A DNA stretch of 64,000 nucleotides from Candidatus Babelota bacterium (GCA_026388985.1 JAPLIS010000002.1:62001-126000), one strand, 5' to 3'. Shown: positions 43,102 through 51,700, counted from the stretch's first letter. A program made the numbers and translations. The notes: generated by a model not told the origin, from the sequence alone.

Positions 43102-44022
43102 TTGATTTTTTTAGTTCTTCTTTTATATATGCTTTTTGCTACTACTTTTACTGTTGCTAAAGCATGTGTTTTGTATATGGATCCTCTTTTTTTTATAGGC
43201 ATACGCATGTCTATTGCAGGGATAGCCTTTCTTGGCTACCAATATATACACAATAAACATCAAAAATGGCCCAAAAAAGAGGATGCGTATCTTTTTGTAC
43301 AGCTGATCTTATTTCATGTATTTTTTGCTTATATTCTTGAATTTTGGGCATTACAGTATGTAACTTCATATAAAACAGCATTAATTTTTAATGCTTCACC
43401 TTTTATTACTGCTTTATTGGCCTATACTCTTTTTAAAGAAAAAGTAACAATAAGGCAATGGATTGGTCTATCTATAGGGTTTATTGGTTTTTTACCAATA
43501 CTGATACCTTCCATTGCGCAAGAAAGAGCGATCGGATCTATAGGTTTTTTTTCTTATCCTGAGCTTGCTCTCATAATGGCAGTAACATCATCTTGTTATG
43601 GGTGGATGATATTCAAACAACTAGTAGTCTATCGTGACTATTCTCCTATTGCGGTTAATGGAGTTGGTATGACTGTGGGTGGTGTTCTTGCCTTAATGGT
43701 ATGGGCATTAAGTGTTGGTGGCATGCCCTTAAATCCAGCATTCCCTTGGCACATTGCTTTATCAAAATCAGTTATGTATATGGGTATATTAATTATTATA
43801 GCAAATACCATCTGTTATAATTTATACGGTTTTTTGTTAAAAAAGTACTCTACTACCTTTTTATCTTTCGCTGGGTGCATAACACCGCTTTTTTCTGCGT
43901 TATTTGGCTCATTATTTTTAAAAGAACCTCTCACGTGGCACTTTGTATGTGCCATTTTTATTATATGCAGCGGTCTTTTTATTTTTTATCAAGATGAGCT
44001 TTTATCTAAAAAACAGTTTTAA
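43102..44022 (+). CDS. DMT-superfamily transporter (EamA type)
   Basis: 306 residues, nearly all hydrophobic, with ten predicted membrane helices in two EamA halves. It starts with TTG at 43102, nine bases after AAGG; the next ATG (43129) would remove half of the first helix. Features include PFITALLAYTLFKEKVTIRQWIG in half one and GCITPLFSALFGSLFLKEPLTWH in half two. DMT carriers export or import metabolites and amino acids; obligate intracellular bacteria sometimes use them for host metabolites such as SAM. Substrate not readable. Followed by a long repeat-rich spacer. Confidence 0.85.
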   Translation: MIFLVLLLYMLFATTFTVAKACVLYMDPLFFIGIRMSIAGIAFLGYQYIHNKHQKWPKKEDAYLFVQLILFHVFFAYILEFWALQYVTSYKTALIFNASPFITALLAYTLFKEKVTIRQWIGLSIGFIGFLPILIPSIAQERAIGSIGFFSYPELALIMAVTSSCYGWMIFKQLVVYRDYSPIAVNGVGMTVGGVLALMVWALSVGGMPLNPAFPWHIALSKSVMYMGILIIIANTICYNLYGFLLKKYSTTFLSFAGCITPLFSALFGSLFLKEPLTWHFVCAIFIICSGLFIFYQDELLSKKQF

Positions 44023-44070
44023 TGGTTCTAGGCTCACGTGCGTTCGCATGTTCTAATGAACAGCTTTTTC

Positions 44071-44183
44071 AAAGGTAGATGGTGCCACTTACGCTTACCG
44101 CGCAAGCGGTTGAACGAGGCTGCCACCTGGGGGTGTCAGACACCTCACCACGAACGGGATTAATAGTAATTTTTTCTAATAAA
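44071..44183. repeat. Dispersed intergenic repeat, copy 2
   Basis: Begins AAAGGTAGATGG and ends with a 40-base block (44144-44183) identical to 31737-31776. Between them is unique sequence with the short repeat CACCT. GACACCTC..CCACG also recurs at 31838. Confidence 0.7.
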
Positions 44184-44220
44184 AAGTACTTCTCTAAATG
44201 GCAAATAACATGAAAAAGAT

Positions 44221-44424
44221 GGATCCCCGTTTTCGTGTCGGATGACGTGGGAGAAATCCTTTTTCATGAATCGACATTGTTTTTAGTCCTCAAGATCACC
44301 GCGAACTGGGGGAACAACAGTTGCACGAAGCAGCTACTAGGTACAAATTATGGCTCTCTCCAGTATCATTCTAGGTTAGAAAAATAGACTCTCTCCTACG
44401 TCATCCGACACGAAGGCGGGGATC
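44221..44424. repeat. REP-like units in inverted orientation
   Basis: The unit GGATCCCCGTTTTCGTGTCG plus GATGACGTGGGAGA (44221-44254) reappears inverted at 44389-44424 with only about three changes (TTTT to CCTT, one G/A). The pair flanks about 135 bases, like the ends of a small non-autonomous element. Confidence 0.65.
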
Positions 44425-44463
44425 CATTTTAATATTACATAAATACTGATTTTAAAAGGCTTA

Positions 44464-44622
44464 TTTGAAGAAACAAAGATCATTAATCCAGACTTTCCCG
44501 TTTTCGTGTCGGACGACGCGTGAGAGGGCGATAGTTACGTGGCAAAGCTTCTCGGTTTTCTTTGAAGAAACAAAGATTATTAATCCTGGTTTCCCGCCTA
44601 CGCGGGAATGACGTGGGAGAGA
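44464..44622. repeat. Direct 60-base repeats containing REP-like units
   Basis: TTTGAAGAAACAAAGAT followed by ATTAATCC occurs at 44464 and 44561, each followed by a REP-like unit (44495-44528; 44590-44622). In the second, CCCGCCTACGCGGG forms a tight palindrome before AATGACGTGGGAGAG. Confidence 0.65.
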
Positions 44623-44761
44623 GTATAGTTCTTGCTAATCACGCGAATGACGGATGGAAAGGCACTAATTATGTTACATGGACATGCGCTTGCCTGAAAA
44701 ACACCCTCGCAATACCTCTATTTAAAAGGGCCGCTCTATAATAAGCTTGTGTAAACCGGGC

Positions 44762-44799
44762 AAAAAAAAATTAGACTTAACCAGAACGGCTAAATCTAA
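44762..44799 (-). terminator. Terminator of the histone-like gene
   Basis: On the minus strand a 12-base stem (TTAGATTTAGCC against GGTTAAGTCTAA, two wobble positions) is followed by a run of nine T. Confidence 0.75.
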
Positions 44800-44824
44800 T
44801 CTTTTTAAGATAAGTGTTTTTAGG

Positions 44825-45268
44825 TTAACTTTTTTTAGCCACCCGTCTTTTTGCCACACGGCGAGCACCTGTACTACGCGCTGTAGTACGTTTTGGCGAT
44901 GCACGTTTAACGGTACGTTTTTTTGGAGCAGCTTTACGAGCAGCCGTTTTACGTTTAGGAGCTGCTTTTTTAGCTGCAGGAGCTGCGTGAGCAGTATGTC
45001 CTGCCGCTTTTACAGCCACACGTTTTCTAGGAGCTGCTTTTTTAGCAGCAACTTTACGTCTAGGAGCTGCTTTTTTAGCAGCTGGTGCTGCCGTTAAAGC
45101 AGTATGTCCCGCCGCTTTGACAGCCACACGTTTTCTAGGAGCAGCTTTTTTAGCTGCAACTTTACGTTTAGGAGCTGTTTTTTTAGCGACAACCTTTTTT
45201 GTCGCTGTTTTTGTCGCTGTTTTTTTAGCGACTGGTCTACGAGTTGTAGCCTTCTTCTTTGTAACCAT
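44825..45268 (-). CDS. Histone H1-like basic DNA-binding protein
   Basis: 147 residues made almost only of Lys, Ala, Arg, Pro, Thr and Val, like the C-terminal tail of eukaryotic H1 and the bacterial H1-like proteins (Chlamydia Hc2, AlgP). A unit of about 34-35 residues (AAPRKRVAVKAAGHTA and the preceding KKAAPxRKVAAK) occurs twice, about residues 45-79 and 80-112. Ribosome site AAGGAGAAA. It has no globular domain. Likely nucleoid condensation or developmental compaction; action on host chromatin is possible but no export signal is seen. The plus-strand frames over it are artefacts of its composition. Confidence 0.9.
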   Translation of the reverse strand: MVTKKKATTRRPVAKKTATKTATKKVVAKKTAPKRKVAAKKAAPRKRVAVKAAGHTALTAAPAAKKAAPRRKVAAKKAAPRKRVAVKAAGHTAHAAPAAKKAAPKRKTAARKAAPKKRTVKRASPKRTTARSTGARRVAKRRVAKKS

Positions 45269-45595
45269 GGATTTCTCCTTTTTTGGGTTTAAAAAACCAT
45301 ATATTCTATTTCCTTTTTTCCTTGTTATTACTACTCAATTCTAATACTACACGAAACGAAACACAAAAATCAATACTTTTTGAATTTTTTTTATTTTTAA
45401 CAATTTCGATCTACTTGCGATAGTACAAAAAACTGTTGTCGCGAGTAGATCGAAATAACCTTTGCAATAGAACAAAAAACCTATTAAATAGTAGCTAATG
45501 CGACTCTATGTACAAAAATATCTGTTATTTAGTAAAAATATGTTATGTAGTAAAAAGTACTAAAAACATGTTGTTAAGTTGTATAAAAAGGGAGT
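45269..45595. other. Divergent intergenic region with large palindrome
   Basis: Between the divergent histone-like and glycosyltransferase-like genes, so it must hold both promoters. The outstanding feature is the palindrome at 45403-45456. The rest is AT-rich, with repeated CTATTAAATAGTAG/TTATGTAGTAAAAA-like motifs before the plus-strand gene. Confidence 0.5.
45403..45456. repeat. Inverted repeat in the H1-like/glycosyltransferase divergent region
   Basis: 18-base arms (45403-45420, 45439-45456; core TTCGATCTACTTGCGA) match at 17 of 18 positions around an 18-base loop. There is no U-run after either arm, so it looks more like an operator or cruciform than a terminator. Confidence 0.6.
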
Positions 45596-46447
45596 TTGAA
45601 AATGCGTACATTTATTGGTTATTATCTGCTGTTATTGAATATTTTGTGCTGTACCCCATCTTTAATAGCTTATGAGCATGACCTTGCGGTCTGTGCAATA
45701 TTTCAGAATGAAGCTCGTTTTTTAAAAGAATGGATTGAATTTTATAAGTTAATTGGTGTGCAAAAGTTTTATTTATATGATCATAAAAGTACTGATAATT
45801 ATAAAGAAGTGCTCGATCCCTATATTAAAAGTGGCGAATCTGCTTATAATGATTGTTTAAAAAAAGTGCGTGGTAAGGTAAAATGGTTAGCAGTTTTGGA
45901 TATAGATGAATTTTTATTTCCAACACAGCATGATAACTTACTCATGGCTTTAAAAAATTATGAATCTTATGCTGGAGTATGTGTTAGTTGGCTGCAGTTT
46001 GGCACTTCTAATGTTGATAAGGTGCCTGATAATAAGCTGATGATTGAATCTTTAACTATGCGTGCAACTTCTATAGATTATAGGGTAAAAAGTATTGTTC
46101 AACCTGATAGAATAATAAAACTCGGCAATCATAAACCGCTTAAAATAGTTGAAGGGTATAGTATGGTATATGTTGATAAAACACCACTCAATATAGATTT
46201 AGAAAATCATTACAGTTTAGAAGATTATTTTATAAAATCAATAAGTATTTTCAGAATAAATCATTATTGGACAAGGGATAAAGAATTTTTATATAACGTT
46301 AAAATTCCTCGTATAGAAAAAAATTATTTTTGGATTAAAAAAGAAAAAAAAGCATGGGTTTTAAAAATGGCCGTATTTATGAATGCTCAGCGGGATTTAG
46401 CTATCCAAAGATTTGTTAAGCCATTAAAACAGGCTATGGCAATCTAA
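45596..46447 (+). CDS. Exported glycosyltransferase-like protein (GT92-related), copy 1
   Basis: 283 residues with a signal peptide (about 1-25). It shows VCAIFQNEARFLKEWIEFYKLIGVQKFYLYDHKS (written here as VCAIFQNEARFLKEW plus IEFYKLIGVQKFYLYDHKS), the opening typical of the GT92/glyco_tranf_2_4 group, and the metal-binding LDIDEFLFP. Between YIKSGE and AYNDCLKK about 25-35 residues that relatives usually carry (a strand with WP and a Gln-rich loop) appear missing. The C-terminal INHYWTRDKEFL is conserved. It may glycosylate surface components, though a periplasmic location would be odd for a nucleotide-sugar enzyme. Tandem copy at 46478. Confidence 0.8.
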   Translation: MKMRTFIGYYLLLLNILCCTPSLIAYEHDLAVCAIFQNEARFLKEWIEFYKLIGVQKFYLYDHKSTDNYKEVLDPYIKSGESAYNDCLKKVRGKVKWLAVLDIDEFLFPTQHDNLLMALKNYESYAGVCVSWLQFGTSNVDKVPDNKLMIESLTMRATSIDYRVKSIVQPDRIIKLGNHKPLKIVEGYSMVYVDKTPLNIDLENHYSLEDYFIKSISIFRINHYWTRDKEFLYNVKIPRIEKNYFWIKKEKKAWVLKMAVFMNAQRDLAIQRFVKPLKQAMAI

Positions 46448-46477
46448 ATAATAATTAATAAAAAAAGGATTAAAAGT

Positions 46478-47275
46478 ATGGCTTACGCATTCACCCGTCA
46501 TTATATGCTATTACTGGTAACTCTTTTTGTTACCTCGTCTTTAATAGCCTATGAGCATGACCTTGCAGTTTGTGCGATATTTCAGAATGAAGCTCGTTTT
46601 TTAAAAGAATGGATTGAATTTTATAAGTTAATTGGTGTGCAAAAGTTTTATTTATATGATCATAAAAGTACTGATAATTATAAAGAAGTGCTCGATCCCT
46701 ATATTAAAAGTGGCGAAGTAAAAGGCCAGGTACAATGGTTAGCAATTTTGGATATAGACGAATTTTTATTTCCGGTGCAGCATGATAGCTTACTCATAGC
46801 TTTAAAGGATTATGAATCTTATGCTGGAGTGTGTGTGCGCTGGGTTATGTTTGGTACTTCTGGTGTTGATATAATACCAGCCGATAAGCTTATGATAGAA
46901 TCTCTTACTATGAGACATCCAAAAATAGATAAACAGATAAAAAGTATTGTGCAGCCAGATAAAATAATAGCACTTTATACTCATACGCCTGAACACGTTG
47001 TACCGGGTTTTGATATGGTGTATGAAGATAAAACACTGTTGCTATCAACGGATAATATACCATCAATAAATATTTTCAGAATCAATCATTATTGGTCAAG
47101 AGACAAGAAATTTTTGCATGAAGTTAAAATTCCTCGTATAGAAAAAAATTATTTTTGGATTAAAGAAGAAAAAAAAGCATGGGTGTTGCAGATGACAGAA
47201 TGGATGAATGACCAGCAGGATCTAGCAATTCAAAGATTTGTGGGGCAACTCAAAAAGGCTATGGGCTTTAAATAA
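46478..47275 (+). CDS. Exported glycosyltransferase-like protein (GT92-related), copy 2
   Basis: 265 residues, signal peptide about 1-24. DNA from about 46535 to 46717 is almost identical to copy 1, including all of the VCAIFQNEARF region, so the pair is recent or has been homogenised. After YIKSGEV it jumps to KGQVQWLAILDIDEF; the AYNDCLKK part kept by copy 1 is gone, so the two copies have different central deletions. The end, INHYWSRDKKFLHEVKIPRIEKN, is shared. The DxD-like DID motif remains. Confidence 0.8.
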   Translation: MAYAFTRHYMLLLVTLFVTSSLIAYEHDLAVCAIFQNEARFLKEWIEFYKLIGVQKFYLYDHKSTDNYKEVLDPYIKSGEVKGQVQWLAILDIDEFLFPVQHDSLLIALKDYESYAGVCVRWVMFGTSGVDIIPADKLMIESLTMRHPKIDKQIKSIVQPDKIIALYTHTPEHVVPGFDMVYEDKTLLLSTDNIPSINIFRINHYWSRDKKFLHEVKIPRIEKNYFWIKEEKKAWVLQMTEWMNDQQDLAIQRFVGQLKKAMGFK

Positions 47276-47478
47276 TATCGATAGTTAATCGATAGTTAGA
47301 ATAGTATCAAGTATATCGAGTATATCTTAGTATCGAGTATATTTTAGTAATGTGTCGGGTGATTCTTGTATATATAGGGTGTATATTTTGAGATTTCAAG
47401 AGATATGCAGTATACTTTGGAAGCTCTTTAGTTTTAGATACTTTTTTACAAGAAAACGAATAATCAGGAACAATAATT

Positions 47479-48900
47479 ATGCAAAAACTACCAGATATAT
47501 CACATGATTTTGCCGCATGGTACCAAGAAGTCATTTATCAAGCAGAACTGGTAGATAGTTCTCCTGTTCGGGGGACAATGGTTATTCGTCCCTATGGATA
47601 TGCAATTTGGGAGCATATTAAAGATACATTAGATGAAAAAATAAAAAAAACAGGGCATGAAAATGCTTCATTCCCTTTATTTATTCCCGAATCATTTTTA
47701 AAAAAAGAAGCAAAGCACGTTGAAGGTTTTGCACCTGAATTAGCAATAGTTACTCACGCTGGAGGCAAAGAACTAGAAGAGCCATTAGTGGTGAGACCAA
47801 CATCAGAAACCATGATACATTATATGTTTGCACGTTGGATTAAATCGTGGCGTGACTTGCCATTAAAAATAAATCAATGGGCAAATGTGGTTCGGTGGGA
47901 ATTACGGCCACGTGCATTTTTAAGAACCACTGAATTTTTTTGGCAAGAAGGTCATACAGCACATGAAACAGTAGAACAAGCACGGGAAGAAGTTTTATTA
48001 ATGCTTGGTGAATATGTTGATTTAGCCCAAACGTATCTGGCAATTCCGGTTATCACCGGACAAAAAACAGAAAGTGAACGTTTTCCAGGCGCCATAGAAA
48101 CACATACGTTTGAAGCACTGATGCAAGATGGTAAAGCTTTGCAAATGGGTACTTCTCATCTTCTTTCTCAAAGTTTTGCGCATGCATTTGAGATGCAATT
48201 TCAAAATCGTGAAGGTCAGTTGGCATACCCTTATTTGACAAGCTGGGGAGCTACTACACGTCTTATTGGTGCGGTAGTTATGGTGCATGGTGATCAAAAA
48301 GGATTAGTAATCCCACCACGTATAGCTCCAATTCAAGTAGTTATTGTACTTATTTTATTTAAAAATAAAGATAATTCAGCAGTTATACAGGCAGGGGCAG
48401 CATTAGAGCGTAGCCTGCAAGATCATGGTGTTCGTGTACGCTTAGATGATGATATGCAAAAATCAGTGGGCGCTCGATTGTACTATTGGGAAGTGCGTGG
48501 TGTGCCAATCCGTATAGAAATAGGGCCTCGTGATTTAGAAAAAAATCAGGCATCTGTTACCGATCGTATTGGTTTAAAATCAGAATCAGTATCTCTTGAT
48601 CAGTTGCCACTGTATGTGGTTGCTCATTTAGCGCTTATACAAGCAACCTTATTTAACAGAGCTCATGAACGCATGATGAGTTCATGGCATAAAGCTGCAA
48701 AATTAGCGGTATTTGGGCCTATTTTAGAAAAAGAAAATGGTATCTATCAAACGGGGTGGTGTGGGTCGGCTGATTGTGAACGTATGCTTAAACAGTACAA
48801 AGCATTTACTCGCTGTTTACGAGAAGAAAAAACATTTGATACCTGCTTTAATTGTGATAATGACAGTCTACAAGATGTATTAGTGGCCAAAGCGTACTAA
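47479..48900 (+). CDS. proS: Prolyl-tRNA synthetase, short (archaeal/eukaryotic) type
   Basis: 473 residues. Class II motif 2 (RPTSETMIHYMFARW and RWELRPRAFLRTTEFFWQEGHTAH), motif 3 (TSWGATTRLIGAVVMVHGD) and an anticodon-binding domain are present, with no bacterial editing insertion. The C-terminal zinc-type domain (GWCGSADCERMLK and CFNCDND) belongs to the ProRS type 3 group found in archaea, eukaryotes and some bacteria. It should charge tRNA-Pro. The upstream 200 bases contain irregular TATCGAGTATAT repeats. Confidence 0.95.
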   Translation: MQKLPDISHDFAAWYQEVIYQAELVDSSPVRGTMVIRPYGYAIWEHIKDTLDEKIKKTGHENASFPLFIPESFLKKEAKHVEGFAPELAIVTHAGGKELEEPLVVRPTSETMIHYMFARWIKSWRDLPLKINQWANVVRWELRPRAFLRTTEFFWQEGHTAHETVEQAREEVLLMLGEYVDLAQTYLAIPVITGQKTESERFPGAIETHTFEALMQDGKALQMGTSHLLSQSFAHAFEMQFQNREGQLAYPYLTSWGATTRLIGAVVMVHGDQKGLVIPPRIAPIQVVIVLILFKNKDNSAVIQAGAALERSLQDHGVRVRLDDDMQKSVGARLYYWEVRGVPIRIEIGPRDLEKNQASVTDRIGLKSESVSLDQLPLYVVAHLALIQATLFNRAHERMMSSWHKAAKLAVFGPILEKENGIYQTGWCGSADCERMLKQYKAFTRCLREEKTFDTCFNCDNDSLQDVLVAKAY

Positions 48901-49142
48901 TACAAAATAGTTCTGCTCTTTTTTTTGAGCGTAATTTGTCATATATTGCCCCTAATCTAGGTGCGTTTCGGTCGGTTCTATCTCTTTAGCAGGCCCGATT
49001 ATGGTTGCGAACTATTTTTATTTTTATTTATTTTTTTTTCTTCTGACTGCTATAGTAACTGATAGTGCTCATTAATTAAAATAAAATAAAAAAAGACTAA
49101 ACTCTCTTTTAGCATAGCGTATAACCTTAAAGGGCCCATACT

Positions 49143-50051
49143 ATGAATACACAGCACGTTTTTACTCAGTTTCAAGCGTATCTTTTAACTGAAAAGCGAG
49201 TTGCCCATAATACGTTTGAAGCATATAGAAGGGATATAGGTCAGTTTATTGATTTTCTTACCCGTGAAAATGGCTCTCTTGATGATTCTACCGGTTCTCA
49301 TATAAAATTATTTTTAGCCTATTTGCATGAGCTTAAACTTTCAGCCAGTACCGTGGTGCGTAAAATATCAGCCTTACGTGTATTTTTTGTGTATTTAGCT
49401 GAACGTTTTGATGTTAAAAATGTAGCTATAGCAATTTTATTTCCCAAGGTTGAAAAAAAATTACCCCACTATCTTTCTGAACAAGAAATTAAAGCATTAT
49501 TTCAGGTGGTAGATACTGATGCATCATTACATGCGGTGCGCAATAGAGCAATGCTTTATTTGTTATATGCTACGGGGATGCGTATAAGCGAGCTTATTAA
49601 GTTGTCAGTGTCCGATATCCACTATGATACAGCCTTTGTTGCTGTACAAGGAAAAGGTGGTAAGCAACGGCACATTCCTATACCTGAATCAGTGGTTCAG
49701 ATTGTACAGGAATATACCCAACATGAACATCGGGTAATACAACCCAAACAAACAAAAAATAGAACTCATTATCTTTTTACTATTCAATATGCGCATAAAG
49801 TTACTCATATGTCGCGACAATCTTTTTGGACTATTTTAAAAGCACTATGGAAAAAAACAGGAAGCAAAAAAACCATATCTCCTCATAAGTTACGTCACTC
49901 TTTTGCTACACATATGCTTAAAAATGGGGCAGATTTACGCTCTTTGCAGTTATTACTTGGCCATGAAAATCTGTCTACTGTTCAAATTTATACTCATGTT
50001 GAAATTAGCTATTTACGTAAAGTGTATGATAAAAAGCATTCACGGTCATAA
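49143..50051 (+). CDS. xerD: Tyrosine recombinase XerD/XerC type
   Basis: 302 residues. N-terminal SAM-like core-binding domain (1-100) and catalytic domain with R147 (ATGMRISEL), K171 (GKGGKQRHI), H248-x2-R251 (HKLRHSFATHML), H274 (LLGHENL) and nucleophile Y283 (QIYTHV), all intact. It resolves chromosome dimers at dif together with FtsK, whose end lies at 1-767. Size and spacing fit XerC or XerD, not an integrase of a mobile element. Symbol choice between XerC and XerD is tentative. Confidence 0.9.
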   Translation: MNTQHVFTQFQAYLLTEKRVAHNTFEAYRRDIGQFIDFLTRENGSLDDSTGSHIKLFLAYLHELKLSASTVVRKISALRVFFVYLAERFDVKNVAIAILFPKVEKKLPHYLSEQEIKALFQVVDTDASLHAVRNRAMLYLLYATGMRISELIKLSVSDIHYDTAFVAVQGKGGKQRHIPIPESVVQIVQEYTQHEHRVIQPKQTKNRTHYLFTIQYAHKVTHMSRQSFWTILKALWKKTGSKKTISPHKLRHSFATHMLKNGADLRSLQLLLGHENLSTVQIYTHVEISYLRKVYDKKHSRS

Positions 50052-50104
50052 AAAGCAAGCAGGAACATATATATTAATATATATGTTCCTGCTTGCTTTT
50101 TTAT
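50051..50104. terminator. Perfect 50-base palindromic terminator
   Basis: Arms 50051-50075 and 50076-50100 (25 bases each; outer AAAAGCAAGCAGGAACATAT) are perfectly complementary with no spacer, so the stem closes through the ATATT/AATAT centre. T-run follows. It begins at the xerD stop and also faces the minus-strand propeller operon end. Confidence 0.9.
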
Positions 50105-50170
50105 CAGCTCACTGTTACGTATGTTTTTTGTTAACATAAACCAAACTGTTCGAATAAAGCATCAGAGCTT

Positions 50171-51700
50171 TTACTTGCCAAAACGGGGATCTAAAGTACC
50201 ATTGCTTGAAAAGCGAGCAACCGGCAAAGGAGCTTGTTTTTCAACTATGCCATTATAACACGCTAATGCAAAATGCTGATTAGTATTGCCGCCAACAATA
50301 ATTTTTTTGCTTATTGGTTCTATAGCTACACTAGAAGCCCCTGCACCATTATTGCCAAATGCGGTAACAACTAATCCATTATTTCCAAATTCGTTATTTA
50401 AGCTGCCATCTGGATTAAACACTGCTAATGCAAAACATTCTTGAGAAGTGCCGGTTGGTGTAGTCAACCCTGCTACAATAATAAAGCCATTAGCATCTAT
50501 TGCAACAGCGGTAGCTTCACTGATAGCGCTATTAAAAGGAGCCACCTGTAAGCCTCCGCTGCCAAAAGTAGTATCCAATGTCCCATTAGGATTGTAGCGT
50601 GCTAGCACAAATGCTTGCCCTGTGCCTGTTACATTGGTGGCGGTTGTTCCTACTGCCACTATTTTACCATCTTTTTGTAAAGCAACTGCATTAGATCTCG
50701 CACCTCTATTAACTAAACCAAGTGGGGTAAAATCGGTTACAATGCCCCCATTTGGGCCAGTAGGCCACGTAGTATCAAAAACTCCATTTGCACTGTAACG
50801 AGCTAGTACGAATCTTTCTCCAGATTGGCCAGAAACAATTATGGCTCCATTTTCTTGCAATGCAATACCTTTAATTGTATTCTTGTTAGGCAAAGGAAAG
50901 CCTCCGGATGAAAAGCCTGGATTGGTGGCATTAGGTCCACCAAAAGAACTATCCAGTTGGCCACTATTTGTAAATTTTACCAGTTGAAAGTTACCATTGT
51001 CCGTGAACACACCACCTGCTAATAGTATTCTATTTTGAGTGTCAATAGCTAGTGCCAAAGAGAGAATGTCAATAGTAGGTAGAGAGGCATAAGCGGTTCC
51101 TGTTGGCGGGTTAAAACTGGTATCAAGAGTAGTGGGATTTATATAACGTCTTGCCATAAAGCGTAGTTGTCGGCCCAGATTAACATTTATTCCAACATTT
51201 CCCCCAATCACAATTCTATTTTCTGAATCTATTGCTATGGCTGTACCAAAGGCAGGAGGGGTGGTAGATGAAAAGTCAACTTTAGCTATTTGGTTGCCAT
51301 CCCTATTATAAGTTGTTAGTAAGAGCATAGCATTTAGGGGAGTGCGATCAGTAGAAGCGCCGGTAGTAACTATTTCATAGTCGCCAGCAGTTGTTTGGCG
51401 GATAGCGATACCAGTAAGAACACCCTCAAAATTAGTACTTATTACTCTTCCCTCAGTACCAAATGTTCTATCTAGTTGCCCCGGATCAGTAGCGTTAAAA
51501 CCGTTTTGGTTATCCTGTTTATTTTTTGGTTTACGATATCCTATTTTTTGATAAGTTTCCTGTTCTGTTACCAATTGGTTGTATACGTTTTTTGTTACCA
51601 ATTGGTCGTCTATCTGTATATCTACAGAATCTAGGCATTTGTTTTTATTCATAAACAGTAGCACAGATAAGAGTAACAATAAATGTTTTTTTTCTAGCAT
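50171..51700 (-). CDS. Secreted delta-60-repeat (beta-propeller-like) protein 7
   Basis: 509 residues from the ATG at 51700 (MLEKKHLLLLL, after AAGGC); the open frame extends upstream but would overlap the previous gene. Signal peptide about 1-20. After a linker with a duplicated QLVT(E/K) unit come about seven repeats of roughly 55-60 residues. Each combines a (A/S)VAI/GIAL..(N/D)G.I(I/V)V.G strand with FVLARYNPNGTLDTTFG-type ends, the pattern of TIGR02608/DUF5122. Ends PVARFSSNGTLDPRFGK. Last gene of the block. Secreted or surface propeller; ligand unknown. Confidence 0.85.
   Translation of the reverse strand: MLEKKHLLLLLSVLLFMNKNKCLDSVDIQIDDQLVTKNVYNQLVTEQETYQKIGYRKPKNKQDNQNGFNATDPGQLDRTFGTEGRVISTNFEGVLTGIAIRQTTAGDYEIVTTGASTDRTPLNAMLLLTTYNRDGNQIAKVDFSSTTPPAFGTAIAIDSENRIVIGGNVGINVNLGRQLRFMARRYINPTTLDTSFNPPTGTAYASLPTIDILSLALAIDTQNRILLAGGVFTDNGNFQLVKFTNSGQLDSSFGGPNATNPGFSSGGFPLPNKNTIKGIALQENGAIIVSGQSGERFVLARYSANGVFDTTWPTGPNGGIVTDFTPLGLVNRGARSNAVALQKDGKIVAVGTTATNVTGTGQAFVLARYNPNGTLDTTFGSGGLQVAPFNSAISEATAVAIDANGFIIVAGLTTPTGTSQECFALAVFNPDGSLNNEFGNNGLVVTAFGNNGAGASSVAIEPISKKIIVGGNTNQHFALACYNGIVEKQAPLPVARFSSNGTLDPRFGK

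Larger units (their letters stand above)
44023..44824. other. 802-base repeat-rich intergenic region
   Basis: No credible ORF. It contains a dispersed-repeat copy (44071-44183), four REP-like units in both orientations (44221-44254, 44389-44424, 44495-44528, 44590-44622), a duplicated 60-base segment (44464-44525 and 44561-44620) and the terminator of the histone-like gene. It is unlike the other spacers in its GC-rich palindromes. Confidence 0.75.

Noticed and set aside
44023-44824. CRISPR array or insertion sequence
   Set aside because: Repeats are irregularly spaced, in both orientations and palindromic; no cas or transposase gene is present.
44747-45292. Ser/Phe/Cys-rich plus-strand ORFs over the histone-like gene
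   Set aside because: They are the complement of Lys/Arg/Ala codons of the H1-like gene; no ribosome site or family resemblance.
47276-47478. Tandem repeat or regulatory array upstream of proS
   Set aside because: TATCGAGTATAT-like units recur but are irregular and very AT-rich; low-complexity DNA is the simpler reading.
48901-49142. dif site beside the xerD-like gene
   Set aside because: No 28-base dif-like pair of 11-base arms with a 6-base centre could be seen; dif is usually far from xer genes.
49143-50051. Phage integrase or integron recombinase
   Set aside because: Length, N-terminal domain and catalytic spacing fit XerC/XerD, and there is no tRNA-linked attachment site or other mobile gene nearby.
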